DNA from: Alviniconcha marisindica
Lineage: Eukaryota; Mollusca; Gastropoda; Provannidae
Assembly: GCA_018857735.1 (NCBI GenBank)
Contig: JABMCL010002254.1
Coordinates: 1,212,001-1,276,000 of the forward strand
Direction of reading: 5' to 3'
DNA: 64,000 nucleotides
Shown: positions 12,242 through 23,700 of the stretch, one piece after another
Layout: each line of letters opens with the position of its first letter
Position numbering within the stretch: the first letter of the stretch is position 1
Position numbers and translations under genes: made by a program
Notes under the pieces: generated by a model
What the model saw: the letters and a program-made list of their open reading frames with translations, nothing else
The model's database searches: none
Told to the model about the DNA's origin: nothing

Positions 12242-13476
12242 TCACTTTAAAGATCTGTTTAGACCAATAACAAAATCAAAAAGTTCAGGATTATGAAATT
12301 TCCCTCTCTTGTCCAGTAAGTAGAAGAACCACTTTCCACTGATTTTCATTGGGATCTGAGCAGCAGAATCAGCTCTCGTCTGCAGGCACGTGACAGTGTT
12401 CACTGGCACTGTCAAAGTCTGGTATTTTTTGAAGACAGAGTATGTGTTGACTCGGACTGAGTTGCCCCCCTTCAGCAGCCACAGAGTCTGCACAGCTCTC
12501 GCTGGATACATCAAGCTGACGCACAGCACCACATAGCCTGAAACAGACAACAAAACACAATAAGCAAGTTATCAAACAAAATTGAAAAGAAAGTGTTACC
12601 CAGTTGAAGATGTTGAGAAAGGATTCAGATATCCCAACACTAATTCTCTGCCCACACTCTGCCTGTCTTCAAGGTTGTTCCAGTCTATGGCTGCTTTTTA
12701 ATTTTTTAATTATTTCTGTCTGGGTGGCCCGAACCTGCACTTTGACCACGGGTCAAAGTCAAACCCACATTACTGTATTAATGCTGCCCACCACCCCTTC
12801 CCTCCCTCTTTCCATCCATACAGCTCTTAAACTGTGACGCAAATTGTTTTTGTTTTGGTTGTTTTGGTTGTTTTGGTTGTTTCAAAATAACCGGCTCAAA
12901 AGACTCCACCTCCAAACCAACAACATTCCCTGTGAACCCACTTATGTACCACATGGAAGAAAACAATCCAACACACACACACGCGCACGCACGCACGCAC
13001 CACCACCACCAGGACCAGTTATAGCCCAATACAACTGCCTCACCAAAACTAAAACAGAGGATGCTGAGGCCGTTCTTGTATTTGGTCTCCTTGGCAGCAA
13101 CTCTTCGCCACCAAGAGGTTGCTTCTGTCGGCGTCTCCTCAGGAACATCTCTTAGAGTTTGAAACGAGAACAACGCCAGGTAGGCCCAAAAGGCAAACTG
13201 CGCACAACCGAAGTACGTCATAAGCTGGTAGAACCGTTCGTTTTTGTGAGAATACACAAGGACGTCCTTGCTGATGTTGGCTGTATCCACTTCAAACGGC
13301 AATGCTTTCCCTTTGCCTTTGGACGAGATCCACTGCCGTTGTGATGTTTGCATCCGACCTGCATTTTTTAAGTTCAGAGCTGAAGGCCTAAAAGGAACGG
13401 CAGACGTTCTTGACAAAACCGTGCTGTACCCATGCAAATTGTGTGTGCATTTACAAAATAAACGAAGAAGAGCCAT
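12242..13476 (-). CDS. TMEM223: Transmembrane protein 223 (mitochondrial inner membrane), complete
   Basis: Two minus-strand exons, 13044-13476 and 12242-12537, join in phase 1 (donor gtgagg, acceptor tgtttcag) to encode 242 residues. The N-terminus (MALLRLFCKC...) is Arg/Ser-rich with no acids, as in a mitochondrial targeting peptide. The core DVLVYSHKNERFYQLMTYFG, the aromatic membrane segment FAFWAYLALFSF, a second membrane segment YVVLCVSLMYP and the C-terminal domain (TVPVNTVTC, YLLDKRGKFHNPELFDFVIG) line up with vertebrate TMEM223 over the whole length. TMEM223 is a small two-pass inner-membrane protein linked to cytochrome c oxidase subunit translation/assembly. It lies head-to-head with CAMKMT, 1.7 kb away, with a MITE in between. 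Identity is from remembered family motifs and is strong. Confidence 0.93.
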
Positions 13477-13898
13477 CTTTGTCCGACTATTTCACCAGAA
13501 ACATACTATTACTTGACCCTGTATCACGAGTAGCGTTAGCTTGAGCCCTTTGGTGTTTTGCACAATATCGTTTTACGTACTTTGCCATCAACTGGGAGCC
13601 GGCCTCTACTTCACCTCTACCGGCTTCAGTGGTATCCTGAAGTAACTGAGCTTCTTTAGTCTTTGGTATTTGCTTGGGTCGAATTTTTTAGAACAGATCT
13701 AGGGAAATGTACTCACAAATGCGATGAAACACAAGGAAAAACACGAGCGCTTTCCGACCGGACTGACAAAAATCAGTTGGACCGGCTGAGTCAAGTCAGT
13801 TCGGGTCAGTGCAACTGAGAAGACAGACTTCAAAAGAAGGAAGGGCAAACGGAACAGCGGGACAGACAAGAAGGAGCTCCTTCTTTTCTTCCTTCTTC
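13477..13898. promoter_or_regulatory. Putative TMEM223 promoter region
   Basis: Immediately upstream of the TMEM223 start and on the far side of a MITE from CAMKMT. No TATA box is evident. Assigned by position only. Confidence 0.3.
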
Positions 13899-13905
13899 TT
13901 TTGTT

Positions 13906-14463
13906 GGGTAATATCCAAGGAGACGGTCGGAAATTCCTGGGACATTTTAAACGCCATTTTGGGTCACAAATCAGTATTAGATTATCACTGACTCACTGAA
14001 CTCAATAGTGACAAGGTCGTCTAGCGAATGAAGCCAACATTTGCAATAAAAGTGAGTTTGAGTCCTCAGTTACACGACCGATTGTTTCAGTTGCCCATTT
14101 AATTATTGTGATGATAGTTCAGTTGTGACCCAAAGTAACTTAAACCGGTCCAAGAATTTCCGACCGGCGTCTCCTTAGATTTTAACCCAGTTGCCGCCAA
14201 CGCCGCCAGCACTCTCACTGACAAGGAAGCGTGCACGGTTACTCGGAAACTAGACCAGTCAGTCTAGATCGTAGTCAAACGTGAAAGGAGCACACACGCC
14301 CAATGAAAACGGCGAAACTGAGACAGATGTGGCCGTAACATTTGGGTTTATTCTCTTGATATGACATGGCTTGACTCAGTGATAGTGATGGTATTTGTGA
14401 CGTAACTTGAAATGGCGTTCAAAATACCCCATGAATTTCCGACCGTCTCCTTGGATATTACCC
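13906..14463. mobile_element. 558-bp foldback MITE with 7-bp target duplication
   Basis: The ends are inverted copies: GGGTAATATCC-AAGGAGACGG at the left and its reverse complement at the right, perfect for about 31 bp and recognisable for about 95 bp. Both sides are flanked by ttttgtt (13899-13905 and 14464-14470), a 7-bp target-site duplication. A third internal partial copy of the terminus lies near 14150-14200. No coding capacity, so it is a non-autonomous DNA transposon; superfamily undetermined. Confidence 0.88.
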
Positions 14464-14835
14464 TTTTGTTGTCTACAACACCCAAACTAGAAGACCATTT
14501 TTGTCCAAATTATAATGATGATGATGATGATGAAGTCAGTGATGCTTAATGTCCTCAGATGTCAGTTGACAAGCTGTGGCCAATGCCGAATCATGGTTCA
14601 GTATAGCTTTACGTTCACGGAAACCAGAAGGCTCGTTAGGACGGCCAGCCCAGGACGGCCACCTCGACTCTCACACAGCTCCTGCCGAACTATCTGTCCA
14701 AATTATGACTGATATGGCGATCGTGTACTATTAACTGTTTCGTTGTGTTTTGTCGCATTGGTGTGTACATTTTCCTAGATCTGTTCTATTTTGTCAACTT
14801 CATCAGCAGTTGTTCACTCATTCCTCAATTTTTTT

Positions 14836-14950
14836 ACTTGTAATACTTCGTGAGGTCATCTAAAATTATATGGATTAGTGGCCGCGCTTCTTCCTCGAGT
14901 TTATATCACTAATCCACATCAGTTTTAGATGACCTCAAGCATCCCAAGTA
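14836..14950. repeat. Foldback inverted repeat (~45-bp arms)
   Basis: Left arm 14836-14880 and right arm 14907-14950 are inverted copies sharing gaggtcatctaaaa and tggattagtg, with a 26-bp GC-rich loop. It lies about 220 bp upstream of the CAMKMT start codon, so it may be in the promoter or 5' UTR. Confidence 0.85.
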
Positions 14951-15171
14951 AAAGTTTCGACCCAAGCAAATACCGTGCACTTTAAAGATGGTATAGCTTT
15001 TACTACAAATAGAATTCTAGTTATGGAATTCCGAGTTGGAATAAAAGTCAGAAACTTATTGTGTCTCGGTTGGGGCAGTCAAATCAGTATATTGTTCATA
15101 CGAAATTGTAGTTGCTGGCCCGGTTTGTGCATACTTGTTTCATTAGCAACTTCAATGTCAATACATTCCAG

Positions 15172-16944
15172 ATGAGTACGAGTGCGAAGCGAAAACATGA
15201 TGACTGCCCGTCAACATTACGCAAGAAGAAAGAAGTCGCGCGCCAAAGATGGCAAATCCTAGCACAGGTAATCACGTGTTGGAAGCAGGTGTCTGCTGGC
15301 ACTGTTCTGCCTCTTCTTCGTTAAGGGCAACCACTAATTGTAGCATTGCTCATTTATTGATTTATAAAAAGCCTACCGTGTACTTCCCGTACCGCAGTCT
15401 TTCTTTTGCTTCTTGACATTAGTGTAGAAACACCTTTTTGTAGAGAAGTATGCCACATGTAAATTTAGACCAATATTCCCGATCAAAACACACAAGGTTG
15501 AAAGACTGAGTGTTTTGTCGTTGTTGTCTTTGTTTTTATAGGCTGACCACGACAAAACGAGGGCGACTCACCTTTTTCACACAGCAAACCGACAAACAAA
15601 CAGTGAGGTTTCATTCGCTTGCAGTAGAGAAAATGGAAAGGCTAAAAACTACCCCCCCCCCCCCCCCCCCCCCCCAACACACACATGTGACATGCACACA
15701 CACACACAGTGGCACAAACTGAAAAACTAAAAAAACTAAAAAACATCCCCCTCAACACACACACACACACACTCACACAAGCACACGTGGGCACACACAC
15801 ACAAAAAACAACAACAACAACAACAGTGGAAGTACCCATGGGGCATAGCATGTGATTGTTAGAGCAAAATGCCAGGAGTTCAATGTGATAATAAGTGATG
15901 TCAGATAAATCTAGTAAAAGGCACTGACAAGTGACAGGTTTGCATCACTTGCGGGTGTGTATGTAATATCAGAGAAAGAGAGAATATGGAAAGAAGGGGT
16001 TGGCTGGTTGGTGATGGTGGTGGGGTAATTATGAGATTCAAAAAACCTAGTCAGCCACATAATACACCATACATATATATATATATGGCAATATATCCCA
16101 TATTAACCCTGTCCACATCTGCCCTCATTGGATATTAACTTTTATTATGTATTATAATTTAAATAAACTCTTAACATGTCATATGGCTGATACATCTCTG
16201 CACAAGATTACATATCATACTTACAATTTTTTTACAAGTGGAATAATGTAAATAAAACACAGTACAAAATTCAACCAGATTTATAATCTGTAATGTTAAA
16301 AAATTAAATTAATTTCCTCTGTACAGAGAATGGACCAGGCTAATGCAAGATACTAACAGTAACAGGCATATAGGATGGAGAAAGGACAAAGAAAGAGAAA
16401 AGGAGGGAGAGAAAAAAGAGAAAGGGAGGGAAAAAGAAAGAGGTAAGGAGAAAGAAAGAGAGAGGGAGGGAAAAAGAAAGAGAAGATACTAAGTTATGGA
16501 ATGTGAAGAATAAGAACGTTACTCTAACTTACTGTATGAATTGGAATTTGAACCTGAAACTTCTCAATCTTGAGACTGAGTCCATCCCTTTTGCCACTCC
16601 GCCCTTGCCACCTCATTACAGTTTCTGACACCACCAGTCATTTTGCAGCTGAAATAAGTTTGATTCTTATGGTTAGATGCTGATTTTTAACTACATTTGA
16701 TTCTTATGATTAGATGCTGATTTTTAACTACTCTGTAGACTCTGAGGGGACAGTGCAGCTCGGAGACCCAGCAGCTGGCCGTGTCAGTGCGTCGATTTCA
16801 GACATTTGGCCTGCTGCAGACACAGAAAATTGACAGGCAGGATCAGGAAGATGAAGATGCTACCTGGTACAGCTACACATGCCCTACCTTTCTCCACCTC
16901 ACCATGAAAGTCAGGTATCACATTTACCATGCTTGCCTTCATTG

Positions 16945-17041
<97 letters not shown>

Positions 17042-20000
17042 TGTGTGTGTGTGTGTGTGTGCAAGTATGTATGCTTGTTGAGCAAATGAGTGAATGTGCA
17101 TGTGTGTGTCATTTGACTGAGGTTGCTTTTGGGGGGCGGGGAGGGGGGGATATTTTTTTTGTGGATAGTTTCTATGACCCATCTGTCAAAGTGTCATTGT
17201 ATGCAAAATACAGTCCTGGACCAGTACAAATCCAAACAGGTTGAGATCTGTAAGTGTAAACTTTGTTTGTTTCACTTCAGATTAAGTGGCTGTATTCTAC
17301 CAGGAAAACCAGTATCAACAGAGCTGTGCTATCCAACCTAATTACTCTCACTGAAGTTGGTGGAATTCTTTGCAAGGGCTTGTTGTTGTTGTTGTTGTTT
17401 TCTTGTTTTTGTTTTTTGGGGGGCTGTAATGGGATCTTTAACCTGCACAGGCTTGCTGGACACATGGTACCTACTTTTTGTTGATGTTTTTGTTTGTAAA
17501 GCTCACACAGCCGTGTGTAGTGTTATGACCAAGTAACCTGTGCTACAGCCTGCCCACCACAGTCAATGGATGCCCTGAAAGTGCCACAGAATATTGATCA
17601 CACTTGACATACTATGACTGGTTCTTTGGAGGTTCCATGACAGCTTGCAAAGGACACTGCTGCTGACAGAGATATAATCCACTGATAGGGGTGTAAGCTG
17701 CTGGCAGGGTGTAGGCTGCTGACTGGGTGTAAGCTGCTGCTGTGTAAGCTGCTGACAGGGTGTAAGCTGCTGTTGTGAAAGCTGCTGACAGGGGTGTAAG
17801 CTGCTGACAGGGGTGTAACCTGCTGACAAAGATGTAAGCTGCTGACAGGGATGTAAGCTGCTGACAGGGGTGTAAGCTGCTGACAGAGGTGTAAGCTGCT
17901 GACAGGGTGTAAGCTGCTGACAAGATGTAAGCTGCTGACAGGGGTGTAAGCTGCTGACAGGGGTGTAAGCTGCTGACAGGGATGTAAGCTGCTGACAGGG
18001 TGCAGATACTGGCTCCTTGCTCCTTCTGACAGGTTCACTTTGTGTAGCAACACTCATCCTGTTAGTTTAAGAAACCCTAAAAAACACGGACATTCACTGT
18101 TTGTTTTTGACAAGTGCACATTTTACAAAAGGCAAGATAGGTAAGCCTGCAAAAGTCACGTTAGTGAGACCTAAACTCTGCTGAACTGGCTGGTAGTGGT
18201 ACAACTGTGATGGTACTCAGTTGTCAGCTCTGGCCGTATGTTTGTGTTAGTGAGACAGAAATGCAGCTGAAATGGCTGGTACTGTTGTAATGGTACATAG
18301 ATGTGAGTTCTGGCCGTATGTTTGTGTTAGTGAGACAGAAATGCAGCTGAAATGGCTGGTACTGTTGTAATGGTACATAGATGTGAGTTCTGGCCGTATG
18401 TTCATGTTAGTGAGACAGAAATAATCTGAAATGGCTGGTGCCAATACCATTGTAATGGTACACAATATGTCAGCTCTGGCCACATGTTCAGGCACTGGAT
18501 CTTCTGGTTCTGCAAAATATAATATATTTAAAAGTCATGAAACTTTTTTTCAGACATGTTCGTGAAACCATTCGCCCCCAGGACCTGCTGGGGTTCAACA
18601 ACACCGGCAATGTGTGTGAGTAGCTGCACACAGTTTGTGCTTCTGTCTCCGTGTCACCGTCAGCTCTGGGCTTTAGGAAAGAAGAAAATAGACACATGCA
18701 TGCATCAGACTACACACACACACACACACACACACTCCCACACATGTAACTCAAATACAAACATGTATGTCTTATGTCATATGCACGCATGAGCGCACGC
18801 TCACACATAAATGCACACAGACTCATTCTCTCTGTTTCTGACTCTCTCTGTCTCTCTGTCTCTCTTTCCCCCAAGCTTTTAAGTTGCATAGCATTTTAAG
18901 TTCCTGTTTCAAGCTTTAAACCTGGGGGACAAGGTCACAGAGGCTGTGTTTGTCACTGAGATGTGTTAAACCCAAGAACAAGGTTAGAGGCTGTGTTTGT
19001 CAGTGAGATGTGTTAAACCCAGAGAACAAGGTTGCAGAGGCTGTGTTTGTCAGTGAGATGTGTTAAACCCAGAGAACAAGGTTGCAGAGGCTGTGTTTGT
19101 CAGTGAGATGTGTTAAACCCAGAGAACAAGGTTACAGAGGCTGTGTTTGTCAGTGAGATGTGTTAACCCCAGGGAAGTCGCAGAGGCTGTGTTTGTCAGT
19201 GAGATGTGTTAACCCCAGGGAAGTCGCAGAGGCTGTGTTTGTCAGTGAGATGTGTTAAACCCAGGGAAGTCGCAGAGGCTGTGTTTGTCAGTGAGATGTG
19301 TTAACCCCAGGGAAGTCGCAGAGGCTGTGGGTAATTGTTAGGCCAGCTGTGCCACTTGATGGTGTTGTGTTTAAATCCCAGGTCGAAATTTATTGTTTCA
19401 TTTTTCTACCTTTTGGACAAAGCAAACATTGAGAAGGCTAGTTCCTTTAAAGTGTAGCAGAGTAAGAAGATGACTAATGATGTTTCAGGTGTGTGGCCAT
19501 CAGAGGAGGTTATGGCTTACTACTGCTTGCAGCACCTAGATGACTTCAGGTATCACTGAACTTTACACATATCTCCTGCCTCATTCACCTTGTCTGTCTG
19601 TCTTTCTTCTTGTCACTCACACACTGGGTAATAATACAAGCTTTCTCTTGTCATTGCTTTCAGTAACTGCTTCATCATTTGCATCTTTACATAATGAAAT
19701 TATAGAGAGATAGATAGAGAAATGGTCCACAGCATCTGTGCTTTTGGATTAATGGTGTGGGTGGGTTTGAAACACCCCTCAGTGTCTACGTTGCATGACT
19801 AGTTGGTTAGGTTGTTAGGTTCACAGTGGTATACGTTGTACATTGTTAGTAAACTAAAACTTGATCACTAAGTTGATAAACTAAACCTAGTTACCAGATA
19901 CAGTATTACACATTACAGAATGTGTTCCTTTCAATTTGTATTCTTATTAATCATCACTTGGTTCTGTTTTGTCCTCCCTCCCCCCTCCCCCCTAATCAAA

Positions 20001-20765
20001 CCCCCTTCCCCACCTGCCCCCCATGTCTGTACCAACGCAGGCATGGTGCTCTATAAGGATGATGTCTGCCATGACTGCGGTCTGTCAACAAAGGCACAGT
20101 GCCTTATAAAAATGATAATGATGTCTGCCATGACTGCAGTCTGTCAGCGAAAGCACAGTGCCTTATAAAAATGATAATGATGTCTGCCATGACTGCAGAC
20201 TGTCAGCGAAAGCACAGTGCCTTATAAAAGTGATAATGATGTCTGCCATGACTGCAGTATAGTGATGTCTGCCATGACTGCAGTCTATCAGCAAAAGCAT
20301 AGTGCCTTATAAAAATTATAATGATGTCTGCCATGACTGCAGTATAGTGATGGCTGCCATGACTGCAGTCTATCAGCAAAAGCATAGTGCCTTATAAAAG
20401 TTATAATGATGTCTGCCATGACTGCAGTCTGTCAACAAAGGCACAGTGCCCTATGAAAGTGATAATGATGGGTGTTGTGACTGCGTTAGGTCAGCAAAGG
20501 CACAATGCCCTATGAAAGTGACAATGATGGGTGTTGTGACTGCAGTCTGCCGGCACAGTTCAGGCATAGTGTGTCTGTCACAGAAGGCGGGTGGTTTTGC
20601 AGGGCCAGCAGTGTGGTGGAGCTCGGGGGAGGAATGACTTGTCTGGCAGGGGTGGCGGTAAGTCAGTCGCTGGATCACTCTTCTACTTCCTCCGCCCACC
20701 CACCCTACACACACTCTTAGTACAAAATCTGCACAGTTACTGCCCCCCCCCCCCCCCTCCCCCCA

Positions 20766-20796
<31 letters not shown>

Positions 20797-23700
20797 TAGT
20801 ACAAAATCTGCACAGTTACTGCCCCCTGCCCCCCCCCCCCACACACACTCTTAGTACATGTGTCTACAGTTACTGCCCCCTGCCCCCCCCCACACACACA
20901 TACTCTTAGTACAGTGTCCACAGTTACTGCCCCCTGCCCCCCCCCCCCCCCCACACACACACACACACTCTTAGTACAGTGTCCACAGTTACTGCCCCCC
21001 CCCCCCCCCTTACACACACACTCAGTACATGCTCAACGTACTGCCCTCCCCCCCCCCCCCCCCCACACACACACCTATCTTAGTCACATGTCCACAGTTA
21101 CTCCCCCCCCCTACACACACTCTTCTTAGTACAGTGTCCACTAGTTACTGCCCCCCCCCCCCCCCCACCCCCACACCACACTCTCTCGTGTCTACAGTTA
21201 CTGCCCCCCCCCCCCCCCCCCCCCCCCACACACACACACTCTTAGTACTTACGTACTGCCCCCCCCCCCACCACACACACACACACACCTTAGACAGTGT
21301 CTAACAGTTATCCACACACTCTTAGTCAGTGTCGCACTGTTACTGCCCCCCCCCCCCCCCACACGCCAAAACACAACACACACACACACACACACTTGCA
21401 CACACAAGTATGGTGCTCAACACATTATATGCACACCTTTTTGATGCAGTGGATGTTACTATGAATGCAGTAGTTGCCTGTTTCTCCCGTTGCCTGTCTG
21501 CTGCCTGTCTGCTGCTGTCCATGCTGCAAGCACTGTTGTTGGAATGGTGGACTGAGTGTTAGCGCATGACAACTACTTAGCATTAGAAACAAGCACTGTT
21601 GTTGGAGTGGTGGACTGAGTGTTAGCACATGACAACTACTTAGCATTAGAAACAAGCACTGTTGTTGGAATGGTGGACTGAGTGTTAGTGCATGACAACT
21701 ACTTAGTATTAGAAACAAGCACTGTTGTTGGAGTGGTGGACTGAGTGTTAGCGCATGACAACTACTTAGCATTAGAAACAAGCACTGTTGTTGGAGTGGT
21801 GGACTGAGTGTTAGCGCATGACAACTACTTAGCATTAGAAACAAGCGCTTGTGTTGGACTGGTGGATTGGTTGCCAGCACATACACAACTTCCAAGAGGC
21901 TACAGTGATGCTGAAATTTTGTGATTTTTGTCTGTTGTAGCTTGCTGCTAGTTCCAGTGCTAACCAGGTGGTTTTGACTGATGGCAACGAACACTCTGTT
22001 GGCAGTAAGTATGGGTTCTGTCATCCGACTGATGACAGTGAACTCTGTCAGCAATAAGTATGGGTTCTATCATCCGACTGATGACAATGTCAGCAGTAAG
22101 TATTGGTTCTGTCATGAGACTGATGACAGTGAACTCTGTCAGCAATAAGTATGGCTTCTGTCATCCGACTAGACAATTCCAGAGTAAGTATGGATTCTGT
22201 CATCTGACTGATGACAGTGAACTCTGCCAGGGGAATAAGTATGGGTTCTGTCATCCGACTGATGACAGTGAACTCTGTCAGCAATAAGTATGGGTTCTAT
22301 CATCCGACTGATGACAGTGTCAGCAGTAAGTATGGGTTCTGTCATCTGACTGATGACAGTGAACTCTGGCAGCAATAAGTATGGGTTCTATCATCTGATG
22401 ATGACAGTGTCAGCAGTAAGTATGGGTTCTGTCATCCAACTGATGACAGTGAACTCTGTCTGCAGTAAGTATGGGTTCTATCATCTGACTGATGACAGTG
22501 AACTCTGTCAGCAATAAGTATGGGTTCTATCATCCAACTGATGACAATGTCAGCAATAAGTATGGGTTCTGTCATCCGACTGATGACAGAGAACTCTGTT
22601 GCAGTAAGTATGGGTTCTATCATCTGACTGATGACAGTGAACTCTGTCAGCAATAAGTATGGGTTCTATCATCCGACTGATGACAATTGTCAGCAATAAG
22701 TATGGGTTCTGTCATCCGACTGATGACAGTGAACTCTGTCAGCAATAAGTATGGGTTCTATCATCCGACTGATGACTGTGAACTCTGTCAGCAATAAGTA
22801 TGGGTTCTATCATCCGACTGATGACAGTGAACTCTGTCAGCAATAAGTATGGGTTCTATCATCCGACTGATGACAATTGTCAGAAAGTAAGTATGGGTTC
22901 TGTCATCTGACTGATGACAGTGAACTCTGTCAGCAATAAGTATGGGTTCTATCATCCGACTGATGACAGTGTCAGCAGTAAGTATGGGTTCTGTCATCCG
23001 ACTGATGACAGTGAACTCTGTCAGCAGTAAACATGGTTTCTGATGGCAGTGAGCAGCATGTAGGCAGTTTTCATCAGACCGCCCAAAACTGAGATAGTAG
23101 AAGCTGGGTATGTTGGTTCATTGTTTATGCTCTGAGTTCCTCAGATGAATCATGCTAGTCACAGTTTGCCATTTTGTTTTGTTTTTAAATGTTTTTTTTC
23201 TTCTTCTCCATTTTGTTGAAGAAAACACATCTTGCTGCTTTCCACAGACAGTAGGACATCAAAATAGGCTTGCACAGTTATTGCATACATTCTGAAACAG
23301 CATGCACAGTTATTGCATACATTCTGAAATGGCATGCACAGTTATTGCATACATTCTGAAACAGCATGCACAGTTATTGCATACATTCTGAAACAGCATG
23401 TACAGTTATTGCATACATTCTGAAACAGCATGCACAGTTATTGCATACATTCTGAAACAGCATGCACAGTTATTGCATACATTCTGAAACAGCATGCACA
23501 GTTATTGCATACATTCTGAAACAGCATGCCCGTTATTGGATACATTCTGAAACAGCATGCACAGTTATTGCATACATTCTGAAACAGCATGCCCGTTATT
23601 GGATACATTCTGAAACAGCATGCACATTATTGGATACATTCTGAAACTGCCTGCACACTTATTGGATACATTCTGAAACAGCATGCACAGTTATTGGATA

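Noticed and set aside
22005..23030. Hammerhead ribozyme in the 46-bp array, because each unit contains CTGATGA
   Set aside because: The GAAA core segment and the flanking stems are missing. The CTGATGA derives from the exon 6 sequence gactgatgg.
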